Shown here: positions 50,750 to 59,650 of the stretch, one piece after another
Numbering within the stretch: the stretch's first letter is position 1
Layout: every line of letters starts with the position of its first letter
Assembly: GCF_009805585.1 (NCBI RefSeq)
Contig: NZ_VHIN01000017.1
Location: 1 to 64,000, forward strand
Direction of reading: 5' to 3'
Length of the DNA stretch: 64,000 nucleotides
From: Glutamicibacter sp. JC586
GTDB taxonomy: Bacteria > Actinomycetota > Actinomycetes > Actinomycetales > Micrococcaceae
Program-made: the position numbers and the translations under genes
Notes under the pieces: generated by a model
The model's input: the letters and a program-made list of their open reading frames with translations, nothing else
Databases searched by the model: none
Told to the model about the DNA's origin: nothing

Positions 50750-51880
50750 TTAACTCTTAGAGTCTTCGTCCATGATCCAGTGTGCATCGTTGCTATGAAC
50801 ATCCACGCATTTCCAGTTTTGCGAATGCTCACTATCGCGCAAGTCATCGATGAACCAATATGTTTTGTCCGGGTCCCACCCTGCCATGATCGTAGCGAAT
50901 TTAGTATCAACCGACAGGCATTCTCCGGCGAGCGCCAGATAGGCCCCGATACTCAAATGCACCCCGTCATAATTGCGTGCTACTGCTAGCCAATCTGGGA
51001 TAACCCATGCGCCATCACGACCTGTGACGTGATACCAGTCGTGGCGCTTCTGCCAGGTGACCTCTATGCCATGGTCTTGGCAGAGCTTGACCCATTGCTC
51101 CGCTGAGGAAATTTCCAGGACCTTATCGCTACGAGGGATGTCCACCTTTGTGGCGGTTGCTTTCTCCCATCCAAACCCATCTTCCACGCAACTCAGACCT
51201 ACCGGTTGCCCATCAGAAAACTCTCCACAGGTCGAATCTACGTACATGCTGGGTGCAGACCACCATTCCCCGCTGAAAGTCCCCAATGAATATTTCTTTG
51301 ACGTCCGTACTGAACGCGCCTCGGTTACGATTACATGTTCTTTCCAAGCAAGCAAAGACTCGATCCCTGTGCGCCACAATGGTTGGGGGCTTTCATATGG
51401 CTCAGGTGTTTCAAAGTACACGCGATGCTGCGTATCCCGGTCAACAGGTTCAAACCATTGCTCTGCCAGTCCGGAACGCACGATATGTTCAGCGACGCGT
51501 GCCAGTTGAGATTTCAACGCTTTGGAAGCCAGCAAGCTGTCTATTCCGTCTGGCGCCTGCCAGTAACGGGCAGCATCGGTCGAGATACTAAGCAAGCTGC
51601 GCAGCAACGGTTCAGTAGTCGGAATCAGCGCAGTACAGCCCAACAAATCGGCAAGTTCTTCCACTCCCACGCTGATCTGTTCTCTGTCTTCCGCTCCCGG
51701 ACCGAACATCACGACGCTGTCACCCCGTGCATTTTCTATCTGATAGGAGGCGTGGGACATGCCTATGTAAAGGTGGCGCTGGCTATCGTTGGCAACCAGT
51801 TTGGCCTCACTAGCCACCGCGAACTCCCACAACAGCCGACGCCCGCGCTGGCCGTGCAGTAGTGCGTCAATAATTTCCAT
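50750..51880 (-). CDS. Hypothetical protein
   Basis: 376 residues from ATG 51880 (MEIIDALLHGQRGRRLLWEFA); the frame is open to 51937. I do not recognise a named family. The C-terminal third has a pattern I recall from unannotated actinobacterial proteins: SSAEQWVKLCQDHGIEVT, DWYHVTGRDGAWVIPDWLAV and LSIGAYLALAG…GWDPDKTYW. No signal or membrane segment. Function unknown. Confidence 0.7.
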   Translation of the reverse strand: MEIIDALLHGQRGRRLLWEFAVASEAKLVANDSQRHLYIGMSHASYQIENARGDSVVMFGPGAEDREQISVGVEELADLLGCTALIPTTEPLLRSLLSISTDAARYWQAPDGIDSLLASKALKSQLARVAEHIVRSGLAEQWFEPVDRDTQHRVYFETPEPYESPQPLWRTGIESLLAWKEHVIVTEARSVRTSKKYSLGTFSGEWWSAPSMYVDSTCGEFSDGQPVGLSCVEDGFGWEKATATKVDIPRSDKVLEISSAEQWVKLCQDHGIEVTWQKRHDWYHVTGRDGAWVIPDWLAVARNYDGVHLSIGAYLALAGECLSVDTKFATIMAGWDPDKTYWFIDDLRDSEHSQNWKCVDVHSNDAHWIMDEDSKS

Positions 51881-52059
51881 AGTCACTAGCGCTTTCCCTG
51901 TTCGAAGGTAGCTAAATAAGCCCAAGACACCTTGCAAGTATTAACTGAATCGATTATTCGACATTACCTGAGAGCGGGCTGTTATTCACCTTAGATTGAC
52001 AGCGTTGGCAAAGGCCGGTCAAAGGGCCGGCAGATTGTCACCACCCCGGAGGAACGTAC

Positions 52060-53907
52060 GTGAAATTCTTCGCTCGACCCGGCAAAACCAATCAAATTAC
52101 CCCGCTACGCATTACCGCAGGCACGCTCGTTGTTCTGGCGGCCTCAGCAGGACTCACCGCAGCAAATTCCGTCCCAGACCCAGAACCAGCAGCTAAGACG
52201 ACTGCAGACTGGAATTCTTCGGCTTACCGAGGATCAGTTCAGGTTATCCGCGCCCAGGATGAAAAATCAGCAGCAAAAGACAATACTCTCGAAGGCGTCG
52301 TTTTCGAGGACCGCAACAAAAACTCCAAGCAGGACGCCAATGAGCCAGGCCTGCCCAACGTCACCGTTTCCAATAGCCGCGACGTAGTCACTACCGACGG
52401 ACAAGGACGCTATGAGCTGCCCGTCTTTGAGAATATGACCGCCTTTGTCACTCAGCCGCGAGGCTTTCAGGTCCCAGTTGATCAAGACAACGTCGCACAG
52501 TTCTCCTACATTCACCTGCCCAAAGGCTCGCCCAAGCTGAAGTACGGTGGCATTGCACCGACCGGCGAACTTCCTGAAGCAGTGAATTTCCCCATGACTC
52601 GAAGTGCGGCCACACAGTCACCTGATCAGAGCTGCGCCATCGGCGCCGATGTGCAGACCTATAACCAAAAGGAAGTTGAATATGCCCGCAAGGGTGCCTT
52701 CACCGACCTTGTAGCCCGCACGGACTACACCGGCTGTGGCGCACTGTTCATCGGAGACCTCGTGGGCAATGACCTGTCTGTATTCGCACAGACTCGCGAA
52801 CTAACCTCCATGCTTAACGGCCCGGCTCGTTTCCTTCCTGGAAACCACGACATCGACTTCGATTCGCTCGATGGTGTGCACGAATTCGCTACCTTCCGCG
52901 CCAAGCTTGGTCCTGAATACTACTCCTATGACACCGGTAAGACCCACGTGGTTGCGCTCAATACCATTGAGTACCCCACCAAGGTTCCTGCAAAGCGTAG
53001 CGACTACACCTATCAGCTAGGCAAGCAGCAGCTTCAATGGTTGCGCGCCGACATCGCTAAGGTTCCAAAGAACAAGGCTATTGTTCTGGCCGGTCACAGT
53101 CCGTTGCTGGAATTCTTCTACAACGACGAACACAGCACCAAAGAGGTCAAAGATATCTACAAGATCCTCAAAGGCCGTGAAGTTGTTTCCTTAGGTGGCC
53201 ACACCCACATGTCTGAGAACCTTCGTAAGGGCGACTTGATGAAGGGATGGCTCGACGAAGTTGGCGAAGCTGGGTTACCCTTCACCCACCTGACCGTTCC
53301 GGCAGTTGCCGGTCAATGGTATGACGGACGAGTCACCGAAAATGGTTACCCTACCTCTATCCAGCGTGACGGAACTCCTCCCGGTGTACTGACCTTGGAT
53401 ATCAAGAACTCCAAGATCACCGAGCGTTTCACTCCCACCGGTGGTGATGAAAGCAAACAGATGGCCGTAGGACTGAACACTCCTGCGTACCGTGATTGGT
53501 ACGAAGAGAATGTGGACAAGGACTACGGCACCGTGCCAGCTTTGAAGAATCCGCTGTCGGTGAGCCGTGCTGATCTGGCCAAGGATACCTGGGTTACCAC
53601 CAACTTCTGGATGGGAAGCACCGGGTCCACGGTCAACGTTTCCATTGATGGGAAAGCCCCGGCCAAGTCCGTACGCACCCAGTCACTGACCGGCGAAAGT
53701 GCGCTCACTGGAGCCCAGTATTCGGACCCAGTGGCCATCGCTGAGCAGTTTGTTCATGGCGGTGGATTGGCTGAAAAGACTAGCCACCTGTGGCGCCTTG
53801 AACTGCCAAATAACCTGAAAGTCGGATCGCACACCGCGAAGGTCACGGCGACCGATGTTCATGGTCGTTCGTTCACCGACAAGCTTGAATTCGAAGTCAC
53901 CGACTAG
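52060..53907 (+). CDS. Secreted calcineurin-like metallophosphatase
   Basis: 615 residues, GTG start behind GGAGGA. Signal peptide at about 1-35. A SdrD/Cna-like beta domain (GVVFEDRNKNSKQDANEPG, about 75-150) precedes the metallophosphatase domain: the metal-binding motifs are GADVQ (a DxQ variant of DxH), GDLVGND, LPGNHDID, AGHSPLLE and LGGHTHMSE. A C-terminal beta-sandwich (about 480-615) follows. It probably hydrolyses phosphoesters outside the cell. A strong terminator follows. Confidence 0.9.
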   Translation: MKFFARPGKTNQITPLRITAGTLVVLAASAGLTAANSVPDPEPAAKTTADWNSSAYRGSVQVIRAQDEKSAAKDNTLEGVVFEDRNKNSKQDANEPGLPNVTVSNSRDVVTTDGQGRYELPVFENMTAFVTQPRGFQVPVDQDNVAQFSYIHLPKGSPKLKYGGIAPTGELPEAVNFPMTRSAATQSPDQSCAIGADVQTYNQKEVEYARKGAFTDLVARTDYTGCGALFIGDLVGNDLSVFAQTRELTSMLNGPARFLPGNHDIDFDSLDGVHEFATFRAKLGPEYYSYDTGKTHVVALNTIEYPTKVPAKRSDYTYQLGKQQLQWLRADIAKVPKNKAIVLAGHSPLLEFFYNDEHSTKEVKDIYKILKGREVVSLGGHTHMSENLRKGDLMKGWLDEVGEAGLPFTHLTVPAVAGQWYDGRVTENGYPTSIQRDGTPPGVLTLDIKNSKITERFTPTGGDESKQMAVGLNTPAYRDWYEENVDKDYGTVPALKNPLSVSRADLAKDTWVTTNFWMGSTGSTVNVSIDGKAPAKSVRTQSLTGESALTGAQYSDPVAIAEQFVHGGGLAEKTSHLWRLELPNNLKVGSHTAKVTATDVHGRSFTDKLEFEVTD

Positions 53908-53922
53908 TCTTCAGTCTGTGAT

Positions 53923-53957
53923 GGGTGGCTGGCGTCTAGACGCCAGCCACCCTTTTT
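53923..53957 (+). terminator. Terminator after the secreted metallophosphatase
   Basis: A 30-bp perfect palindrome (GGGTGGCTGGCGTCT and its complement, 53923-53952) followed by five T residues. A clear factor-independent terminator. Confidence 0.95.
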
Positions 53958-54032
53958 GTCTTTCGAAGATCCAGGGCCATCTACGAAGTAAAAAACGAGT
54001 CGGTACGACGTGGGAACGCCTAGGATGAACTC

Positions 54033-55004
54033 ATGCGCATTGCCATCTTGGATGACTACCAGAACGTTGCCACTGACCTCGCAGATTTTGCAGGTCTGGC
54101 GACCGAGCTCAACGCCGAGCTAACTGTGTTTACTGAGCACTTGGGACATGAGGATGCAGCTGTCTGCACGGCACTAAAGGACTTTGATGTCATCGTGGCC
54201 ATGCGCGAGCGCACACCCTTCCCTGCATCTAGGTTTGAATTGTTGCCACAGTTGAAACTATTGGTCACCACCGGACGGCGCAATGGTTCCATCGACCTAG
54301 AAGCAGCCACTGCGCACGGAGTCCTGGTCTCGCACACCGGTTATATCGCCACCGATGCGGTGGAACATACGTGGGCCCTGATTTTGGCCGCTGCCCGCAG
54401 GTTGGATGTCGAGCTCTTCTCTTCGCAGAAGCCACGCTTCGAGGCAGAGCCATGGCAAACAAGTTTCGGCATGGGTCTGTCGGGAAAAACCCTCGGCGTT
54501 TACGGCTTGGGCAACTTAGGTTCCAAGGTAGCGAAGGTTGGTTTGGCTTTCGGGATGAGAGTCATTGCCTACAGTCAGAACCTGACCAAGGCTAGAGCCA
54601 CGGAAGTCGGTGTGGAATTGGTGTCTGAGGCGGAGCTTTTTGCCACCAGTGACATCGTGAGTGTGCACCTAAAACTGTCGGAGCGTAGCACCGGTGTTAT
54701 TGGTGCAAAGCAGCTGGCGTGGATGCGACCGGAATCTATTTTGGTGAATACGTCGCGCAGTAGGATCGTACAGACCGATGCCCTCATCGCTGCCTTAGAA
54801 AACGAGTTGCTCTACTTGGCTGCGGTTGATGTTTTTGACGTCGAACCGTTGCCGGCCAAAGATCGATTGCTCAGCACGCGCGGCGTAATTGCCACTCCAC
54901 ACATTGGTTACGTAACTATCGAACAGTTCTCGATTTTCTATCGTGACGCTGTGGAAGATATTCGCGCCTGGGCTAGCGGCTCACCGATCCGCGTGCTGAG
55001 CTAG
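54033..55004 (+). CDS. D-2-hydroxyacid dehydrogenase
   Basis: 323 residues. NAD-binding VYGLGNLGSKVAK, then substrate/catalytic residues Arg in VNTSRSRIVQ, Glu in VFDVEPLP and His in TPHIGYV. It reduces a 2-keto acid or oxidises the D-hydroxy acid; the substrate is unknown. The 3' end overlaps the convergent PAP2 gene by 32 bases. Confidence 0.9.
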   Translation: MRIAILDDYQNVATDLADFAGLATELNAELTVFTEHLGHEDAAVCTALKDFDVIVAMRERTPFPASRFELLPQLKLLVTTGRRNGSIDLEAATAHGVLVSHTGYIATDAVEHTWALILAAARRLDVELFSSQKPRFEAEPWQTSFGMGLSGKTLGVYGLGNLGSKVAKVGLAFGMRVIAYSQNLTKARATEVGVELVSEAELFATSDIVSVHLKLSERSTGVIGAKQLAWMRPESILVNTSRSRIVQTDALIAALENELLYLAAVDVFDVEPLPAKDRLLSTRGVIATPHIGYVTIEQFSIFYRDAVEDIRAWASGSPIRVLS

Positions 55005-55695
55005 GCTGCTTGCGCCGAGGGACAAAGAAGTAATGCAGGATCGCCACCACGGCAGCCCACGCAACTCCAATCAGCAATCCCACAAGTACGTCCGAAACCC
55101 AATGGTGCCCAATGTAGATGCGCGATGCGCCCATGGCGAGGACAAACAACGTTGCCACGATAGCAATGAGATAAGCGTAACGCCGTAGTCCGTAAATGAT
55201 TGCCAAATAACTGGAGATGCCAATCAGCGCCGCAGCGTTAAGCGTGTGTCCGCTGGGGAAAGAATAAGACAAGGGTGGTGTTGGTCCACCTGGAATACCT
55301 TCAGGTCGGTGCACCTGTAGCGATGCTTTAAGCAATATGGTGAGCCCTACGGAGACCAGTGCCGTCAGCGCTACGGTGACAAAGGGCCAGATACTTCGCG
55401 TTTTCCAGCTCAGCAGTCCGGTAATCAGCACCATGATGATGCTCATGCCGGGTGTTGATCCCCAGAAGTATAAGAAATCGGAGATTATAAAAAGGACCGG
55501 CGACTGATTGTCCAAGACCCATTGGTAGGTGGGTGCGTCGAGGTCGGTGGCCCAACCGCCGGCATGCAGTGATACCAGTACACGTCGGGTGAAGTAGAAG
55601 ATGGCAACGACAATGCCGAAGATCATCCAGAGCACCTGCGCGCCGCTAGGTCGTTGGCCTGACGGAAGGGGTCTCGGATTTCTCATGTCCCCCAT
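54973..55695 (-). CDS. PAP2-family membrane phosphatase
   Basis: 240 residues from ATG 55695 or 55686. Six membrane segments and the full PAP2 triplet: KASLQVHRPEG, SFPSGHTLNA and SRIYIGHHWVSDVL. It dephosphorylates a lipid phosphate such as phosphatidic acid or undecaprenyl diphosphate at the membrane surface. No clear Shine-Dalgarno marks the start; the longer open frame to 55869 is not protein-like. Confidence 0.88.
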   Translation of the reverse strand: MGDMRNPRPLPSGQRPSGAQVLWMIFGIVVAIFYFTRRVLVSLHAGGWATDLDAPTYQWVLDNQSPVLFIISDFLYFWGSTPGMSIIMVLITGLLSWKTRSIWPFVTVALTALVSVGLTILLKASLQVHRPEGIPGGPTPPLSYSFPSGHTLNAAALIGISSYLAIIYGLRRYAYLIAIVATLFVLAMGASRIYIGHHWVSDVLVGLLIGVAWAAVVAILHYFFVPRRKQPSSARGSVSR

Positions 55696-55749
55696 CGTAT
55701 CGGTGCATGGTTCAAAGCATCCAACCGAGGAATGCGGAACAATAGAAGC

Positions 55750-56208
55750 ATGACAATTAAGGTGCTGGCAGTTGGCAAGAAACATGAGTCGTGGGTAGAC
55801 GAAGGAATTTCCCGTTACGAGAAGCGACTCAAGAAGCCTTTTAACCTCACCTGGCAGTTGCTGAATCACTCTTCACGCGAGAACGACACCGCGCGCACAG
55901 AAGAGTCGGCACGCATCCTGGCCAAGATCGATGACCGCGATTTTGTGGTGCTCCTCGACGAACGAGGCAAGAACATCGATTCTCCCGCCCTGGCAAACAA
56001 GCTGCGCTCCCCTATCGATTCTTCGCGCAATGTTGTCATCATCATTGGCGGAGCCTACGGTGTTGATCCGACGGTGCACGCCCGCGCTGATTTCACTTGG
56101 TCGCTGTCCAAGCTGGTCTTCCCGCACCAGCTGGTGCGCTTGATTCTGACCGAGCAGCTGTACCGCGCACAGGACATCTTGGCTGGCGGAAAATACCATC
56201 ACGTGTAA
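55750..56208 (+). CDS. rlmH: 23S rRNA pseudouridine(1915) N3-methyltransferase
   Basis: 152 residues from ATG 55750 (MTIKVLAVGKKHESW), the usual RlmH start. A SPOUT methyltransferase with LLDERGKNIDSPALANKL, IIIGGAYGVDPTVHARAD and the C-terminal QLYRAQDILAGGKYHH. It methylates N3 of pseudouridine 1915 in helix 69. It is divergent from the PAP2 gene. Confidence 0.96.
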   Translation: MTIKVLAVGKKHESWVDEGISRYEKRLKKPFNLTWQLLNHSSRENDTARTEESARILAKIDDRDFVVLLDERGKNIDSPALANKLRSPIDSSRNVVIIIGGAYGVDPTVHARADFTWSLSKLVFPHQLVRLILTEQLYRAQDILAGGKYHHV

Positions 56209-56221
56209 ACACGCCTATTGA

Positions 56222-56262
56222 CTTTCCAAGTTGGAAAGACAAGACTTTCCATAATGGAAAGT
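56222..56262 (+). promoter_or_regulatory. Two tandem 17-bp palindromes (CTTTCCA type)
   Basis: CTTTCCAAGTTGGAAAG (56222-56238) and CTTTCCATAATGGAAAG (56245-56261), both perfect, with centres 23 bases apart; the second extends to 19 bp. They stand directly before the start of the membrane protein at 56270, and the final GGAAAG also serves as its Shine-Dalgarno. The winged-helix protein two genes on is the likely binder. Confidence 0.85.
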
Positions 56263-56269
56263 GGGTGCC

Positions 56270-56743
56270 ATGGTTTCGCCAAATGATCGTCCGGGACAAG
56301 ATGACGCAGCAAGACTGCTGCAATCTGTAGCGCAAGAATCAGAACAGATGGTCAAGACCTCTGGAAACCCGCGCGGTTTGCTCACCATCGTAGTCGCCGT
56401 CTCCGCTGTGGTCTTCACGCTGATCCAGGCCTATCCAACACAGGCTTATTGGCTAACACTGCTCTATCTTCCAATAATCCTTTGGTATGTTTTGGCTCAA
56501 CGGGGTCGTGCAAAACCACGCACATTGATCAACAGTCCAAGTCTCCTGACGGGCGCTTACGCAGGATATTTCTTTCTATGCATCCTGCTGATCAATTGCC
56601 TCAGGTTCTGGGACGCTACGCGAATGGAAGAAGTTCTCGCGAAAATTCTTGTCACTTTCATCAGTGGCATGTTCTTAGTGACCAAGATGCAAACAGCCTA
56701 CAACAAGGCGCGCGTCGAGGACGGCAATGACCAAGCCAACTAG
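56270..56743 (+). CDS. Membrane protein, four predicted helices
   Basis: 157 residues from ATG 56270 (MVSPNDRPGQDDAARLL), eight bases after GGAAAG; GTG 56261 is also in frame. Four membrane segments: LLTIVVAVSAVVFTLIQA, YWLTLLYLPIILWYVL, GAYAGYFFLCILLINCL and EVLAKILVTFISGMFLV. No family named. It overlaps the winged-helix gene by 17 bases, and both lie behind the tandem palindromes, so they form an autoregulated pair. Confidence 0.8.
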   Translation: MVSPNDRPGQDDAARLLQSVAQESEQMVKTSGNPRGLLTIVVAVSAVVFTLIQAYPTQAYWLTLLYLPIILWYVLAQRGRAKPRTLINSPSLLTGAYAGYFFLCILLINCLRFWDATRMEEVLAKILVTFISGMFLVTKMQTAYNKARVEDGNDQAN

Positions 56744-57029
56744 CAAGGCTCAGTTTGATGAGCTGATCCATGCTCCATTGCGGTTACGGATTTGCGCAAG
56801 CTTGGCCCCTGTTGAATGGGCTGAATTCGCGCAGCTCAAGCAGAACCTGGGCGTTGCGGATTCGGTGCTCAGCAAGCACGTGAAGCAGCTGGGCGATGCC
56901 GGTTACGTTGATATTGAACGGTTCGCGAAACTGGGCCATAGCCATGTGCGAGTTTCACTGACCAGGATCGGCCGTCGAGCGTATGTTGGCCATGTTGCTG
57001 CGTTGCGGGAGATTACTGCAATTAAGTAG
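56727..57029 (+). CDS. Small winged-helix regulator (HTH_34 type)
   Basis: 100 residues. ArsR/MarR-like winged helix: FDELIHAPLRLRICASLA, then FAQLKQNLGVADSVLSKHVKQLGDAG and HVRVSLTRIGRRAYVGHVAAL. It matches the small one-domain family usually found with a membrane protein. It probably binds the CTTTCCA palindromes upstream of its operon. No ligand domain is present. Confidence 0.9.
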   Translation: MTKPTSKAQFDELIHAPLRLRICASLAPVEWAEFAQLKQNLGVADSVLSKHVKQLGDAGYVDIERFAKLGHSHVRVSLTRIGRRAYVGHVAALREITAIK

Positions 57030-57247
57030 TTGCACCACCAACCGCGAACAGGCGGCCATGTTTGACGGCCGAGTCCGCCTCGAGTCAGGATCAACAATTA
57101 TTGGAGTGTTGCCTGCTGCTGAAAGCTGGCGCATGGTTCTGCGGGGAAATTCCGGTTCAGGGGCAAAGGATAATTGCCCCCGCCCGAGTGGCGGGACCCA
57201 GATACTGCACAAGCACGGCCCGACCGCTGGGAAGCTAAAGTGAGTTT

Positions 57248-57856
57248 ATGACTAGGCTCAATCCAGTAACCCTGCGCGGAAAATATGTCACTCTCGAACC
57301 TCTGAGCGAGGATCATCATGACGGGCTTGTCGATGCCGCCCGTGACGGAGAACTTTGGAATCTTTGGTACACCTCGGTACCTCGACCAGAAGAAATGCGC
57401 GCCGAAATTCAACGTCGCTTATCCATGCAAGAAGCTGGCTCCATGCTTCCTTTCACAACGCGTCTGAACGATCCAGTGACCGGTGATCCCGGCAAGATCG
57501 TCGGAATGACCACCTACTGCGACATTGACGCCGAGCTACCTCGTTTGGAGATTGGCTACACCTGGAACGCAGCCAGTGTGCAAGGAACTGGGACTAATCC
57601 CGATAGCAAGAGATTGCTCTTGGCTCACGCATTTGAAACTTTGGGTTGCGTAGCGGTGGTCTTCAGCACGCACTGGATGAATATGCAGTCCAGAGCGGCG
57701 ATTGCCCGTCTCGGCGCCAAACAAGACGGCGTCTTGCGTGCAACTAGCCGGATGGCCGATGGGTCACTTCGAGATACCGTCTACTTCTCGATCATCGCCT
57801 CAGAGTGGCCCCAAGTTCGTAGCGGACTGGACTTGCGTCTAGCGAAGGAACGCTAA
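57248..57856 (+). CDS. GNAT-family acetyltransferase (RimJ/RimL-like)
   Basis: 202 residues, ATG at 57248. RimJ/RimL-like: LRGKYVTLEPLSEDHHDGL, YCDIDAELPRLEIGYTW, then SRAAIARLGAKQDGVLRA. The usual acetyl-CoA loop QGTGTNPDSKRLLLAHAFETLG is recognisable. The target is unknown. The 218 bases upstream hold no clear gene. Confidence 0.87.
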   Translation: MTRLNPVTLRGKYVTLEPLSEDHHDGLVDAARDGELWNLWYTSVPRPEEMRAEIQRRLSMQEAGSMLPFTTRLNDPVTGDPGKIVGMTTYCDIDAELPRLEIGYTWNAASVQGTGTNPDSKRLLLAHAFETLGCVAVVFSTHWMNMQSRAAIARLGAKQDGVLRATSRMADGSLRDTVYFSIIASEWPQVRSGLDLRLAKER

Positions 57857-57940
57857 CCGGACCGCCGACTTTTATCGGCAATTGTGAAACTGCAAGTAGG
57901 ACCTGCTCACACTGATGCGAGCAGGCCCTTTAAGTTCTTG

Positions 57941-58882
57941 CTAATTTGCGAGGTTCTCGGTAACCCACTGACGCAAATCGGTGACTGGAATTGCGTTACG
58001 AGCGTTGTACGTTTGTTCCTTCGGCCAAGCAACTCCACGTCCCTGCGCAAATGAGGCACGGTACTTGCGCGTCATGTTATCCGGATCGGCTGCTAGCTCG
58101 GCCATGAGGTTCTCAAAGGGCCACACGACTCGTTCGATCGGCCGGTCAAGCACGGCTTCGAGGGTATCCGCCAGTTCGCCATAGGTGATGGTGTCGCCGG
58201 CGACGTAGACGATTTCATTGCGAATTCGTGGCTCAGCAAAGAGGATCTCGGCGGTAAGAACACCGATATCTTCTGGCGTAGTCACGGTAACAGCAGTGTC
58301 CAAGCTGCCCAGCGCATTAACCGTGTTGTTGGGAAGATCAACCATGCCGGAGTCCGGTTCAAATAGGTAGTTCATGAACATGCCGGTGGAGATGATCACC
58401 CATTCCATCTCATCTTGCGATCGGAGCAAGTCACGCACGTCGAGCTGAGAATCAAAAATGTCCTGCGGTCCTCCACGGCCAATCACGTCAAAGTCAACGC
58501 CGAACTGCCAAGGGAAGTAGCGCGGAAGCTTTGCCTGCAGAGCAGCCTTGGCAACCTTCATGGGAGTTTCAAGTCCGGCGGTGATGCCGGTGCATCCGAT
58601 CACGGTGTCGTAGTTGGTGAAGATCTCTGCAAGCTCGTCAATGGTGTTGGCGATCAGATCACCGATGATGATTTTAACGCCGAGATCTCGAAGCTCTGCG
58701 ACGTCGCGCTGCTTATGCGGTGACGTTGATTCCACAGCGCTGGCTCGAAGCAAAACGCTCACACTGGAGTCCTCAACGCCTTGGGCTCGACGCACTACAT
58801 TACGTAGCACCGGCATGCCAAGTTCGCCCGCGCCGATAATGAGTATGTCCCGTGAAGTTACAGGTGCTTTGTCCTTGCTCAT
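57941..58882 (-). CDS. NmrA-like NAD(P)-binding oxidoreductase
   Basis: 313 residues, ATG 58882 behind GAAGGAG. Rossmann motif DILIIGAGELGMPVLRNVV, VIGCTGITAGLETPM, YFPWQFGVDFD, then GDTITYGELADTL. It resembles aromatic-alcohol reductase/NmrA-type proteins. Divergent from a MerR regulator with a 19-bp-spacer promoter, so it is probably induced by a small electrophile or drug. Confidence 0.86.
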   Translation of the reverse strand: MSKDKAPVTSRDILIIGAGELGMPVLRNVVRRAQGVEDSSVSVLLRASAVESTSPHKQRDVAELRDLGVKIIIGDLIANTIDELAEIFTNYDTVIGCTGITAGLETPMKVAKAALQAKLPRYFPWQFGVDFDVIGRGGPQDIFDSQLDVRDLLRSQDEMEWVIISTGMFMNYLFEPDSGMVDLPNNTVNALGSLDTAVTVTTPEDIGVLTAEILFAEPRIRNEIVYVAGDTITYGELADTLEAVLDRPIERVVWPFENLMAELAADPDNMTRKYRASFAQGRGVAWPKEQTYNARNAIPVTDLRQWVTENLAN

Positions 58883-59018
58883 GAATTCTCCTTCATTGTT
58901 CTCAAATCTTTGATGGTCTAGGCCTTCGTGAACCGGAAAATTGGTATATCTGCACCAGCGGCGACGGTACCGATTGTCCTTAGTTCGAATCGTGCTCTGA
59001 GGTTTTCCTTAGCCACGT

Positions 59019-59049
59019 TTGATACCCTAAACATTGACATCAGTGTCAA
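59019..59049 (-). promoter_or_regulatory. MerR-type promoter with 19-bp spacer
   Basis: On the minus strand a consensus TTGACA (59049-59044), a 19-bp spacer and TATCAA (59024-59019), directed towards the NmrA-like gene. The dyad TTGACA/TGTCAA (59034-59049, four-base spacer) overlaps the -35. A 19-bp spacer is the hallmark of promoters that MerR proteins untwist. Confidence 0.75.
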
Positions 59050-59083
59050 AGTCAAGTCCGCGTGAATAGGTGTGATGGCCGCA

Positions 59084-59449
59084 ATGAAAATCGGTGAAGC
59101 TGCCCAGGAAATCGGTGCCCCACCCCGTATGCTGCGCTATTACGAGCAGCAGGGACTGATCCAGTCGGATCGTTCAGCCAATGGGTATCGCGAATACTCG
59201 GCTGATCAAATTGAGCATGCCCGTCACGTTCGAGCCTTGGTTACCGCTGGCTTGTCATCGAGGATGATCAAGATCGTATTGAATATCGAATCTCCCGATG
59301 TCCAAAAAGACAGTCGAGAGCTTGCCGTTGATCTTGTCGAAGAACTGCGCGCAGTAGAAGAGCGAATCGTCTGCCTGGAAAAGAGCCGTGATTCAGTCAT
59401 CGAGTTCCTCCAAAGAACAAGCCACGCTGATTTGCTGGCTGGTAGGTGA
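59084..59449 (+). CDS. MerR-family regulator
   Basis: 121 residues from ATG 59084 (MKIGEAAQEIGAPPRMLRYYEQQGL); the frame also offers GTG 59072. The MerR winged helix occupies the first 70 residues, followed by a coiled-coil dimerisation helix (LVEELRAVEERIVCLEKSR). No effector domain is present beyond it. It is divergent from the NmrA-like gene and probably activates it from the 19-bp-spacer promoter. Confidence 0.92.
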   Translation: MKIGEAAQEIGAPPRMLRYYEQQGLIQSDRSANGYREYSADQIEHARHVRALVTAGLSSRMIKIVLNIESPDVQKDSRELAVDLVEELRAVEERIVCLEKSRDSVIEFLQRTSHADLLAGR

Positions 59450-59459
59450 GCGGAAGCTG

Positions 59460-59490
59460 CGTCGTTGAAGACCCATCTGAATCAACGACG
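59460..59490 (+). terminator. Hairpin after the MerR gene
   Basis: CGTCGTTGA (59460-59468) pairs with TCAACGACG (59482-59490). No T run follows. Probable terminator. A second hairpin, ACGGTGG/CCACCGT, lies at 59597-59615 in the leader of the following pseudogene. Confidence 0.55.
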
Positions 59491-59650
59491 TCATGTTTGC
59501 CTCCGTCATTGGTTCAGACCACAGACGTATCGCTAGATTTTTCATACCTATACTTGGCGCAATAAGCGTTGGTATTAATGGGCAAGGCTGATGCCCACGG
59601 TGGCAGTTCCACCGTAGGCAACCGGACCGCTCACATGAAAGGTCGCTAAG

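Noticed and set aside
55695-55869. An N-terminal extension of the PAP2 protein to 55869
   Set aside because: The added residues overlap the divergent rlmH gene and have no similarity to PAP2 proteins; ATG 55695 or 55686 is sufficient.
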